The translations under genes were made by a program, and so were the position numbers. The notes beneath the pieces are model-generated. The model saw only the letters and a program-made list of their open reading frames with translations. It did not search any database and had not been told where the DNA came from. DNA of 64,000 bases from Fistularia commersonii (Eukaryota; Chordata; Actinopteri; Syngnathiformes; Fistulariidae): the NCBI GenBank assembly GCA_037954325.1, contig JBBMNZ010000027.1, forward strand, positions 6,637,001 to 6,701,000. Direction: 5' to 3'. Below, piece by piece: positions 43,801 through 54,593 of the stretch. The number at the start of each line of letters is the position of its first letter. Positions within the stretch are counted from its first letter, which is position 1.

Positions 43801-46611
43801 ACCATATCGATTCAGATACCAACAAGGAAAACTGCAATAATGCGGCTACGAAAGACAGCATTTAATCTAATAGGATAAAGCATGGAACTAAGCGAGTTTG
43901 TGATCTAACATGATTAGACAACCAGCAAGTGAAGGAATCCGTTGCTGAAAACATCCCCCAAAAATGTATTGACAGTATGGAGTTCTAGAGGGCAGATTAT
44001 ATTTCACAATTTGCAATTTAATTAATTGGACTTTGAGCACTTTGAGTTTTTGTCATTTACAGGATCACATATGATTAGGGCACTGCCCTTTCTCTGAGTC
44101 CCTGGACTGTTACTAAAGAAATTAATGAAAATGTTAGGAGCATATAATAGGCTATCCTTTGGCCTGTCACTTTCAAGGGGATCCTGCAAGTATCAAAAGG
44201 CAGCACATGAGTAACAATTAACAAAATAACAACACTATATGGAGTATTGCAGCACCATATACCTGAGGCTCCCCACAGATGTCAATATGATGGGCCCCGT
44301 TCTCCACACAAGCTTTCACAACCGGCTCACCATAGAACCTGTACTATGGACATAAAGATACACACATTTTTTTTTGTTTATTCAATATCCCACATTTGAA
44401 TATGTTTCCTGTATATGCTCTGTTGGTTGCTGTCAAATCTCCATGAACTGTTGCTCATTGCTAATCCTCTATGGGTACAGACAAGCGTTGACACTAGCTT
44501 ACTGCCTGCCAGTAACTTTCCTCACTAAATCCCCCCGACATGATTCCATCCATTGTCACTCAGGCTTTCATTTGGTTTATTTTTGGCAAACAGCTGACTC
44601 ATAAAACCTTCCTCTTTATTTTCCATTAATTATCATAGATGATTGTGTCAACCTTAAATGCTGCAAGTTCTTTTTCTTTCACATGGTTGATAGATTGTAG
44701 TGCTTTCAGTGTGAAACATGTTTACATATTTGGGATAAAAAAAAAACTAAAATTATTAAATGGTTGGTCTCCTTTCTGCCTTCCTACTGAGCAGTCTCTT
44801 GCCACTGTAGAAGGACAATTTGAAACAAGTACTAGAATTATTCATAGGATGCAGAACACAATCGCTACACACAATGGGGCTTTTTATGCGCTGCAAGTCA
44901 GTAGCCTTCATTGTTGTATCAACAATGTTTTGTGTGTTGAGACAGAAAATATATATATTTAGAAAAGAGAAAGAAAGCTGGAGAGAAAGATGGTGAATAT
45001 TACAATCCTAATAACGCTACCAGTATGAGGAAAAACAAGTGTATCATGTCACAGAGCAAGAAAAATCATGACGGGCAAAAACTGAGTAAAAACCTTCTCT
45101 ACTTACAGGTCCAACACAGTTGAGAACTATAACAGCCTGCTTGCACATGGCAGCTAAGGAGGCTGGTTCCTGGACATCGGCCACAATGATATCAACTTCT
45201 GTCCTCAGCTCTGGCTTACCTAAAGAAACACACAAACTAGATCTTTTCACATGATGAATGATCATTGACTATTGATGCAACAGGCTACAATTGGCCATTA
45301 AGCTGGTCCCTGAAAATGAAGAATGATTTGTAAAAGTAAAAATTTGCGGTAATTAAATATAAAATAATGTAAAAAATACCAAACCCTAGTCCTTACAAAA
45401 TTGTTTTGTGTGGAGGACAAACAAAATCTTTTTGATATTTAAATTATGTCAAGATCCATGAAGTCAACTACTGTGTATTGGATGTATGATTTTGTTAATA
45501 TAATTTTGATAATTATTCCTTTTTGTTTCAATAGGAAATGGAATAAATTTAGAGGGGGTTGGTTTTAACATATGTCAGCATTTAATTGCTGAATTGAATA
45601 ACTGAAAGATCAGTGTGCAGTAATAGATGGGCTTAATAGGGAGATGGTATGTTCCATCAGCTGTTGTTCACTCCCCAAAGACTAAGACAAACAGGAGGGG
45701 ATTAATAGAACAGCAGCTAATCCTTTGGAAACTTAATTCCAGGAAAATAGAAGAGCTCGTTGATTCTAATTTTCCATTTTAGATAAATAGATCATGACAA
45801 TGCATTGATAGTACACTACGTAAAAAAAATACTGGCACATATGCAACAAGGTAACTTAATTAAAATGACTGATATTTCTGTTCAAGTTCGCTTTAATAGA
45901 AGGCATTTCAGTGAAAATGTACTAATAGATGGTGTTAATATTAGAAAACATACCAAATTCTACTGCGGTTGAGAAAATTAGTTATCACAGAAAGCAAGTT
46001 GATAGCACCCGATCACTCCTCGTTTCCCTCACATCTTGTGGAAAATAAACCGAACAAATATCCAGATAACATCATTTCAAAGCAATTAGTTGGCAGGTTT
46101 TTTTTTTTGTACTTTGAACTACATTGGCATATTTTGAACGTAAGATTAGCATGACTAACTATCTCCTCTCTGTGAAGTCGGGCAGATGATCAGGCCAGTC
46201 AGGGGGGAAAAGTTGCAGTTAAGTATCAGACCATTAGAGATAAAGGACACCCTCGACAATAAAAAAATCCGTTTGTCACTGAATGTGACGTAGCTGTTTT
46301 GACAGCCTTAAAATGTGATAAAAAATTAAAAATCAAGAACATCTAGTTATGGTGCAAGAAAACTACTTTGTCAATCTGCGACAACGGGCGCAGATGCATT
46401 CGGGTTACGCACTGAGGACGGCGGCGGCCTGCTCCAGGACATGTTCCAGTTTCTGTCTGCTCCTGCCGGCCACGGCCCACTTCAGGGTCCCTCCCGGTCC
46501 TTCGCACACGGTCCGGGCCACCTCCTCCACCACAAACTGTCCCGTGAACCCCGAGGCACCGAAGATAACCAGATGGAAAGGCCTGCTAGCGGAGACGTCT
46601 ACACGAGCCAT
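40843..46611 (-). CDS. sccpdh: SCCPDH, saccharopine dehydrogenase-like oxidoreductase
   Basis: A membrane-associated protein with a Rossmann-type NAD(P)-binding fold, found on lipid droplets and other membranes; its substrate is not established. Twelve coding exons: 46413-46611, 45107-45219, 44263-44343, 43502-43631, 43332-43381, 43006-43136, 42219-42336, 41948-42067, 41794-41850, 41595-41706, 41357-41438, 40843-40933, giving 427 aa (human 429). The nucleotide-binding loop FGASGFTGQ is at residues 17-25. Family blocks follow: VLNCVGP, YRFYGEPVVKACVENGAH, GSCGFDSIPADMGVLYT, IHDGTWQSAIYGF, YTVPFMGSDPSVVKRTQRYL. A hydrophobic segment IGGIGSIIKLMFAGMMFWLL lies near 283-302. The first donor is GTGCGT and exon 7 uses GTCAGA. 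It shares a divergent promoter with tfb2m. Confidence 0.95.
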
Positions 46612-47688
46612 TACGAAAGTGGCAGGCAGACAGAGCACTACAATACCGCTCCCTTTCTCACCGACAGGCGGTTTGAGGGACCAGGGAAAGTAGAATGAAT
46701 ACGACGCACCTTGTTTTGACGAATGCTACGGAAGTAGCAATGGTACGTTTAGCCGTTGGTTACTCTATTCAGCGACCAAAACCGGTTACAAATGAGAATC
46801 GACTGTGTTTTAAAATGCATAATGCTGTATATATGTCTTATATTTTTGAGAAGATTCGCATGCAGCTTCCCCGTCATCATTATTATTTTAATCATTTGAT
46901 TTGTATTTAATTTCCGATTGGCCCTCGCAGTATTCGCCTTTGTGACGACATCAATGTGCGTCTGCTGCATGACTCCTTGCGGAGTTGTGAAAACAAGTGT
47001 GGGGTCAGTCAAGATGCCAAAGTCTCAATGTCACAGGGTCTTACCAGAGAATAAACTGGTAAAAGTCAACCTTAAATCGTGTTGAATATATATATAGGAC
47101 ACCTGGATTGAGGTACGTTTGTGTTTCTCGATTAAATCCTATAGAATTAAATTTAACTGCACCGCTCTGTGAAGCTAGCGAACGGATGTCAGACATTCGG
47201 CTAGCACTAGCAGCATCATTACCCCGTCCAAAGTCTCACTGTAATACTGTATTTTACATAGATTACTATATTTTCCCATAGCTTTCCAGAAGAGGTACGA
47301 CTAGTCTTTCAACTGTCACTTGTATTGAGAAATCACATCGTCAGTCTGGTCGGTACTGTTCGTCCACACGTGCTAAGCCAACAGTAGCTGGCAGCATGAG
47401 ACAATTCACCGCCTGGCCTAACATTAACTCGAGTACCAGAGATGTCAATATTACGAGAGTAAATTGACAAATGATCAGATTCTCATTACCTCTAGTTATT
47501 GATGGCTTGTTGATTCAACTTTTAAAGCACCTCACATAGTTGTATGAGATTACCCCTACTCCAACTTGTATTTTTAGTTCTGTGTAACATTTCAGAGGGC
47601 AGGAAAACAACAGTCTTTTATCTGTTATTCTTTTCTTTAGATTTAGGCCGTGGCTGAGGTTGACCGTACCATCATCAACTGGTTCACC
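46612..47688. promoter_or_regulatory. Divergent promoter region between sccpdh and tfb2m
   Basis: The two ATGs face away with 1,077 bp between them. A GABP/NRF-2-like CGGAAGT is at 46729-46735, a factor class often linked to mitochondrial genes such as tfb2m. At least one non-coding tfb2m exon must end here, since an acceptor lies just before the coding exon near 47640-47646. Its donor could not be chosen among several candidates. Confidence 0.5.
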
Positions 47689-50600
47689 ATGCCTGCCCTG
47701 ATTTGTAAAGTGTTGGAGCTGGCAGTGCGCTCTACTTGCTGTCAGACCATCAGGAGGAGATCCTGTCTGTGCAAGGCAGTATTGGCTCCTTTAGACTGTT
47801 CTGGTCTTGGTGTTCCTGTGGCATCTGTGCCTCACAGAAGGACCTACAGCTTGGACTCTCTCTCAGGACCTGGTAGGCCAACTCTTGGTGTGAGTTCTCA
47901 GAGCCCCCATGCTGAGCGAACTTCGTCCTCCTCAGCTCTAACACACAGGAATCTGTCTGCTGTCGCAGTACAGGTAGGTGGTTAGCTTGATAAGAAAAAA
48001 GTATGTTTAAATGGATATATTTCTTATTTTGTTAGTGTAGGTGTAGTAATAACAAAATAATATCCTGTTTGGCATGTTATGTTGTGGAACACTCATTATG
48101 ATAGTTAAATGCTGGGTAATGGGCTTCTAAACAAAAGTTAGCCATATCTAAGGTTTGGAATTCTACTGACAAGCAAAACAGTAAGCAAAGTAAATGCCAG
48201 CTTGTTGTTGGGCGTCCATCTTCTTGTATAATTAACTTGTAATGTCTTAAGTCAAACTAGTCTTAACTAAGGTAAATAAAAAGTAAATATATAAGATGCC
48301 ATCCTAAATCTATCATGTTAATACTGGTCCTTGCTACTTGAATAATTACAGGTGTGAAGATTAACTACATCTATTGAAAAGAATTTATTACAATGACCAT
48401 TTTCTCACTATTTGCCCATTTTCAGGGCCAACGTCGCCCTCTTTGTGTTTATGATTTCCTGGATGTTGGCGAGTTGGAGGAGAATGTTCGCAGGGCTCAG
48501 ATGTGTAAAAAAACCAGACACTTCATTGTGGACCCAGACCTGGCAAAATTGATAACACAGCACTTGGAGCCTGATCTCCAGGATGCTAAGACTGTTATTT
48601 TTGAATGTAACCCAGGTATGAGCTTTCATGGTACATTTTCTTTTCTCCAGATGGTATGATACAATAACAGGCTGTGTTATTTGCAGGTCCTGGGGTGTTG
48701 ACAAGGACATTGCTCAATGCTGGAGCCCAGAGAGTTGTTGCTCTTGAGGGTGATAAGTCATTCCTGCAGGAACTTCAGGTAATACAATCATTTCCATGCG
48801 CCAAACAACTTGTCATTTCCCCTAATTAATCCCTAGTTCTGATCATACTCAAAAGATCTGAATGTACTTTTAAGTCCTATTTTAAATTAATATGAATATA
48901 ATATAAAGTGTTTGAAAAATTATTCTTAGAAAGGTTTTTATCCATAAGTGTGACATCCATCTATCCATCTTCCCCTGCTTATCCGGAGTCAGGTTGCGGG
49001 GGCAGCAGTCGGAGCAGTGAGGCCCAGACCTCCCTCTCCCCCACCAAATGGTCCAGCTTCTTTTCTCTGGGGGTACCCCAAGGCGTTCGCGGGCCAGCCT
49101 GGAGACATAGTCTCTCCAGTGTGTCATGGGTCTTCCTGTGGTCTCCTCCCAGATAAACGTGCCACGGAATACCTCCTTGGGAGGCATCCTGAACAGATGC
49201 CTGAGCCACCTTCTCTGACTCCTCTCGATGCGGAGGAGCAGCGGCTCTACTCCAAGCTCCTTACGGATGACCAAACTTCTCACCCTATCTCATTTTCGGA
49301 CCCTTTTATCCGCAATCTCACTACCCACAGCTTGTGACCATAGGTGAGGGGGGAAACGTAGATCGACCGGTAAATTGAGAGCGTCGCCTTTTGGCTCAGC
49401 TCCCTCTTTACCACGGTAGACCAGTAGTCTGCATTGCTGCAGACGCTGCACGTATCCGCTTGTCAATCTCCCGCTCCATTCTTCCCTTACTTGCGAACAA
49501 GACCTCAAGATACTTGAACTCCTCCACTTGGGGCCGGACCTCTTTCCCGACCCAGAGTGGGCATTCCACCTGTTTCTGTTTTAGCACCCTGGTCATAGAT
49601 TTGGAGGTGCGATGGCGAATTTGTGACAAAGGGCAGCCCTGGTGGAGTTCAACTCTCCCTGGAAACGGGGCCAACGGGGCAACCATAAAAACCTATCTTT
49701 AACCTAAAAAAACAAAAAACAAAACTGTGCAATATTTCATTTCACTGTGCACTATTCAGAAACTGCAATATTTCATCTCATCACAGCTACACTGTGCAAT
49801 ATTTCATCTCATCTCATAACAGCTACACTACAATTTTCCCTTCTATCATACTATTGTGCACTCCTTACCTCACTTGTTACTAAGACACTTATAGTTTTAT
49901 CACTGTTTACTAAGACACTTTATAGTTTCACTGAGACACTTTATAGTTTATAGTTATTTTTATTTCTAATTCTGCCTTTTCTTTTATTATTTATTACTGT
50001 TATATTTTCTGTAACTCTGGCACAGCAATTTCCTTCGGGATTAATAAAGTTGTTCTTATTCTTAACTTACAACTGGCAATGCAGACCAAGCTCCGATCCT
50101 GAATATCCTGGGACTGAACAGCCCGTATGACGGGCCCCTCCCAGGATTGCCCATGGGACACGGTTGAATGTCTTCTCCAGATTCACAAAACACACATAGA
50201 TTGGTTGGGCAAACTCCCATGCCTCCTCGAGGACCCTGCTGAGGGTACAGAGGTGGTCCACTGTTCCACAACCTGGACGAAAACCACACTGCTCCTCCTG
50301 GATCCAAGGTTCAATGACCGGCTGGACCCTCTTCTCCAGCACTGCTGAATAGACCCTAATAATAATGAGATGAGATGAGATGAGATGAGAACAACTTTAT
50401 TTATCCCGAAGGAAGTTGTTGTGCCAGAGTTTCAAGCAAAAACATAACAGTAATTGATAATAGTAGGAAGGAGGGAGAGTAAGAATGTCTTAAGAAGGTC
50501 TTAAGTACAAAGATTTGAAGATTCCCTGCGGCTGAGGGAAGAGGAATTAAAAAGTCTGATAGCCTCAGGTAGGAAAGACCTCCTGTGGCGTTCAGTGGAG

Positions 50601-53387
50601 AAAGAGGAGAAACTCTGGCAGGCAGCTGCCCGAGACAGCGCTGGAAGTTGAAAGTTGAAGTTAATAATTATCCTTTATTAATCCCAGTGGGGAAATTCGC
50701 TCTCTGCAATTAACCCATCATGGATGAACCATGAGTAGTAACCATGAGCAGTAGACCTGCGTCCGGGCAAGGGGAAACTCGGTCCAATGTTTGTCTTCTT
50801 CATGAGGGTCTTCTGAGCCACACTTTGTCTGGTCTCTCACTGGGACCTACTTGCGTTGGGTGACTACAATATAGCTCTCAGGATCACCGGGACACACAAA
50901 CCCCTCCACCATGGTAGGGTGGCAGCCTACGGAGGGGTAGAAGTGTGACATTTCTATCTTAATTCCTATACTTCCATTGTTATTATACCTTTTAATTGTT
51001 ATGCTTTATTTTTGTAGGACCTGGAAGGTTCACTTGATGGTCAATTGCAAGTGGTTCATTGTGACTACTTTAAACTGGACCCCATAGGCAGTGGGAATCT
51101 AAAACCCCCTGCCATGTTCACTGACAAACTCTTCACTGACTTGGGAATTTCGGAATCCAGCTGGACTGATGGTGAGAAACAGGTTTTCATTTGCCAAAAC
51201 ACAAGCTGCTCCTCAAATCTAAAACGCTATGGGCTTCCTTACAAACATGCATACATACAGAAAAAGCTAATTGCCTCTGTACTTAATTATCTCTGGGAGC
51301 AAAGAAATCTTTTAGGAATCAGACTACCCAAACGCCTGCCTCAAATTCCATAACTAAACAAATATAGAGCAATACTTTAAAATTAGAATGTATTTCTATA
51401 TCATCTAACTGTAATATTGTATTGTATTATCATTTTCTATTTAAAATGGTGATAATATAGAAATCAACTAGTTATTTGCTATCTTACTAACTTGAGCTCA
51501 CTTATGTGTTAACCTTTTAACTCAGTAAATTCAGTTATTAATAATCAGCCTATCTTCTTCACTTCCTTACTTAATAAAATCAATGCATTATGTCTGATTA
51601 GATGCTTGTCTTACATCTTGATGTATTTGTTCGTTTCTCTAGATGTCCCAGTGAAGGTGGTTGGCATCCTGCCCCAACGTAATGAGCGTGGCATGCTGCT
51701 GAAGATGGTTTATGCCTTGTTTGAGCGTCTGTCCGTCTTCAGATATGGAAGAATAGAGCTTAATCTCTTCATGAGTGAGAAAGAATACCTGGTAATAGAA
51801 AAATATGATTTTCTTTTCAAAAATACTATATCCAACCCTCATTTTTTTATTGCAAAAGCTTCATATATCCATTAATAACGTATGGTGAATACATTTGTAA
51901 CTATTATGCTCTGCCATCAGAATGGTTACGTTGAATATAGTGTCCATCATTTGAACATCTTAACTTACTAACTACTTGCTAGAAAACATTAAAAACACAT
52001 ATTCCTCTACCAGAAACTGGTGTCACGCCCAGGTGAAATGATGTATTACAGAGCCTTCAGTGTCCTTTGGCAAATGGCTTGTGATATCGAACTTCTGCAC
52101 AAGGTATGTTTGGGCCTGGGGTCGAGCTATTCTGATAGATCTTCTGGACTTATTGATTTCATATGACAATTATTTACTAGTGTGTTTCAAGGTTAGCTAG
52201 CGACCATTTGGGACCCGTTTGTGAAGCCTACAGCTTCAAAAGGCTTTTTGTTAAGAACGTCCACCATCGGTCAGTTGATATTCTAATATGCAGAAACATT
52301 ACTTTAACATTGGTCAAAGTATTTGGTGTAAAACAACAGAGGGACTGAGCTACAGAACTACCACAAATGGGCAAGATCTTTTTCCAGAGACAGCTTTCCT
52401 AAGTGAACACATTTTATATGCTCTGTATTTTGTTTTGAATTCACTCAACTTTGTTTACTGGAGAGTCTTTGCTCAGCTTACCCAGTAGTGCTCAGTGCTT
52501 GAATTTTTCCCAGCAATTAGGTACTTCCTCCCAGGTGAGGGGATTTAATATGCTTGATGCAAATATGGCTCAATATTTTATTTATTTTATTCACTATTTT
52601 ATTTGGTTCCTGAATATAAGCTAGGACCAAAAGATTTCTTATTCTTTTGACTGCCTTATACTTACATACACTTCCTAAATAATAATGGAAAATGGGTGTC
52701 TGCAGGAGCCATGGGAGTCATTTGTGGTTTCTTCCAGACAAAGTGCCCCAGCTGCCAAAGGCAAGGTAAAGAGGTTTGAAGGCACCGTAGCGTCAGTGTA
52801 AACTTGACCATGTTGCATTTCAGACAGCACAACACCCACCCCCTCTGCCTTCTTCCCCATTTTTTCTGCCTAGCTTCCCAACAGCCACATGTGTTTGGTA
52901 CGTCTCCGTCCACGGGCTGATCTGTTCTCTGCAGGCCTTACGCCCTCAAATGCCTCCACCCTGCTGATGATGGTCAAACAGTGTCTGGCAAAAAGGAAGG
53001 TCAAGCTCATTGACAGGCTAAAGTAAGCAATACACACAAAGATAGTAAAATTGTGCAGAGATAATTTTGCTGCCCTCCAATGCGTATGTTGCATCAATTT
53101 GCAAAAACGATACAGCACAGTAGTCATATGCAGCTGTTGTATAGGTTTTTGAATTATACTTATACTTTTCCCATTCTTACCTTTTCTTGTATTCCAGCCT
53201 CTGGTCACCAGATAGTGGGAGTAAATTGTTATCAGAGATGAGAGTGCCAGAAGACATCTTGACAGGCCATGTCTATCCAGAGGAGTATCTTCAGCTGTTT
53301 CAGCTGATGGACAAGAGCCAGGAGTTCACTCAGAGCTGGCTGTATGAAGAGATCCTGGAGAACACGCAGAGAGAGGGATGGGGTTGA
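47689..53387 (+). CDS. tfb2m: TFB2M, mitochondrial transcription factor B2 (rRNA dimethyltransferase family)
   Basis: TFB2M melts mitochondrial promoters together with POLRMT and TFAM, and belongs to the KsgA/Dim1 fold. Nine coding exons: 47689-47973, 48426-48615, 48687-48778, 51018-51171, 51643-51791, 52014-52103, 52706-52765, 52874-53022, 53198-53387, giving 452 aa. Residues 1-95 are Arg/Ser-rich with few acids, fitting a mitochondrial presequence. The SAM-binding motif I is ECNPGPG at 155-161, followed by ALEGDKSF and VVHCDYFKLDP. KVVGILP then replaces the catalytic loop of true rRNA methylases. The C-terminal EPWESF block and FTQSWLYEEILEN match human. An upstream in-frame GTG codon was not used as start. 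Intron 3 (48779-51017) holds retroelements. An AATAAA signal lies at 53828-53833. Confidence 0.95.
48955..49687 (-). mobile_element. LINE 3' half: RT C-terminus and 3' tail, in tfb2m intron 3
   Basis: Minus-strand translation in two frames gives LHQGCPLSQIRHR, VECPLWVGKEVRPQVEEFKYL, then KELGVEPLLLRIERSQRRWL, WRDYVSRLARERLGVPPE. These blocks match the common fish LINE reverse transcriptase. The segment with the catalytic FADD motif is deleted between CPLS and the SKS block. Frameshifts and stops are present. The 3' end is GGATAAGCAGGGG followed by a GGAT/AGAT tail at 48955-48972. Confidence 0.85.
49688..50064 (+). mobile_element. Nested retroelement 3' UTR interrupting the LINE
   Basis: A non-coding insert that splits the minus-strand LINE between the blocks ending LGLHCQL and starting VAPLAPFPGRVELHQG. 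It contains repeated gcaatatttcatctcatc and actaagacactttatag motifs. It ends ctggcacagcaatttccttcgggattaataaagttgttctt, a typical fish non-LTR 3' end. No clean target-site duplication was found. Confidence 0.7.
50065..50345 (-). mobile_element. LINE RT middle segment, continuing the split element
   Basis: The minus-strand frame reads EKRVQPVIEPWIQEEQCGFR, then GCGTVDHLCTLSRVLEEAWE and VCFVNLEKTFNRVPWAIL. This is the fingers/palm region of the same LINE, directly upstream of the 48955-49687 piece once the nested insert is removed. Catalytic residues are incomplete. Confidence 0.85.
50366..50640 (-). mobile_element. Non-LTR 3' end with (CTCAT)n tail
   Basis: On the minus strand it ends ctctggcacaacaacttccttcgggataaataaagttgttctcatctcatctcatc, the same family as 50022-50060 but in the opposite orientation, with a pentanucleotide tail. 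The body includes gcctcaggtaggaaagacctcctgtggcg, a motif I associate with fish LINE 3' UTRs. Confidence 0.65.
50643..50718 (-). mobile_element. Second short non-LTR 3' tail
   Basis: On the minus strand, gggttaattgcagagagcgaatttccccactgggattaataaaggataatta followed by AACTTCAACTTTCAA repeats. It is a distinct but related tail, next to the preceding one. Confidence 0.6.
50719..50940 (-). mobile_element. LINE upstream segment of the split element
   Basis: The minus strand begins cccctccgtaggctgccaccctaccatggtggaggggtttgtgtgtcccggtgatcc and runs through ccctcatgaagaagacaaac to ttgcccggacgcagg. I recognise this as the 5' part of the same abundant fish LINE. Together with 50065-50345 and 48955-49687 it forms one element cut up by later insertions. 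Confidence 0.65.
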
Positions 53388-53827
53388 AATGGATCCAACT
53401 CCAGCATGACGAGCCAGTCACTGATTTTCAAAATCAATGACAAAAAGGAAATATAAAAACTTTTATAATATACAGATCGTGGACTATAAAGCTATGACTT
53501 ATGAATTGACTATTGACATCTTTTAAGATATGAGATGCAGATGTTAATGAAAATGGCATATTAAGAAAAAAAAAAGTGAAATTGTCAGCTCATTAATATT
53601 TACTGTATTTTTATTGTGATGTAAAACACTTGGATGGATGGAATTGATTAAAAGGTGTGTGACTCACTATATGTAAGACACAACGGAGGAGCAGTGTGTT
53701 AAGTGTTCTACTTAAGTTAAAATTTGCAGTTGCTGCATAACAAAGGCTTCGATCATTTTTGATTCAAAATGGAAAAGGAACTGCAGAATCTTTTATGCCT
53801 AAGCACAAATATTAATAGCAAAAATGA

Positions 53828-53833
53828 ATAAAA
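53828..53833 (+). terminator. tfb2m poly(A) signal
   Basis: AATAAA 440 bp after the tfb2m stop. It is the first strong plus-strand signal there. Confidence 0.6.
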
Positions 53834-54476
53834 ATGTCTGAATGTTCCCTCTTAAAACAAATACATTTTCCATTTTTCCATATTGGGTTGAGTATTAGGA
53901 TTATACTTAACCTTAAATACATTAGTATAACTATCGAAATTAACTGAAAATAGTTCTGTTTTCTCTAAAATATAATTGTTGTGGCTTTTGTCAGTCCGTG
54001 TGAAACAACTGACAGCGTTTTGAAAATACAGTGCCTTAAACATCCATTCTCTTCCCAAGCAAACGGGAAGCGACACTAAGACAACAAATTATCCATTATT
54101 TATTGTCAACAATTTCCCAAAAAAGCTATAGTTTTGATTATAAATATATTAAAAAATAATGAGTTCTAGCATAAAGCAGGTTCCGGGTCAAAACTCTGAA
54201 AACGAGATTATCTACTGTGGTAAAGCTCTGGATCCGTTTTCCTTTTCGACATCTCAATGGATTGAAACAGGTTTGGATTTCACAGGTTTAGATCGAAGTC
54301 TACCCGTTGCTGCTTCCACACATCTGAAAATTCCAAATCTGTTTACATTTAGATATATGTGCCAAAAAGCACTGGTGCGCGATCTGTAGTGCAACAACTG
54401 CTCGAACCTACGAGCACCTAGACGCTAAGATATCCCCCAAAACTGCCTAAAACGGCAGATTTACCGGACCACCGGA

Positions 54477-54593
54477 GGAGTTATAGGCAGCTTTCTCTCT
54501 TGCCTACGTACTGACGGCGTGGAGACAGGAGATGGCGACAGCACAGCTCACAGGCCTGACGACTGGAGCGGCGACCCTCCGCCCCGGCCGACG
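54477..54593 (+). other. Probable first exon of cnst (5' UTR)
   Basis: A GC-rich segment ends with a donor CGACG|GTAACA at 54593. It contains an ATG at 54532 (MATAQLTGLTTG), but if joined to the exon at 57479 that frame stops within 13 codons, so it would be a short upstream ORF. A possible second UTR exon ends near 55742 (AGAAAAAG|GTACAA). Confidence 0.4.

Noticed and set aside
47650..47688. Upstream in-frame start for tfb2m
   Set aside because: The codon at 47650 is GTG, not ATG, and lies next to the splice acceptor. The ATG at 47689 begins a good presequence.
54159..54389. 76-codon frame just before the cnst promoter
   Set aside because: It starts in AT-rich DNA and has no similarity and no splice donor in frame.
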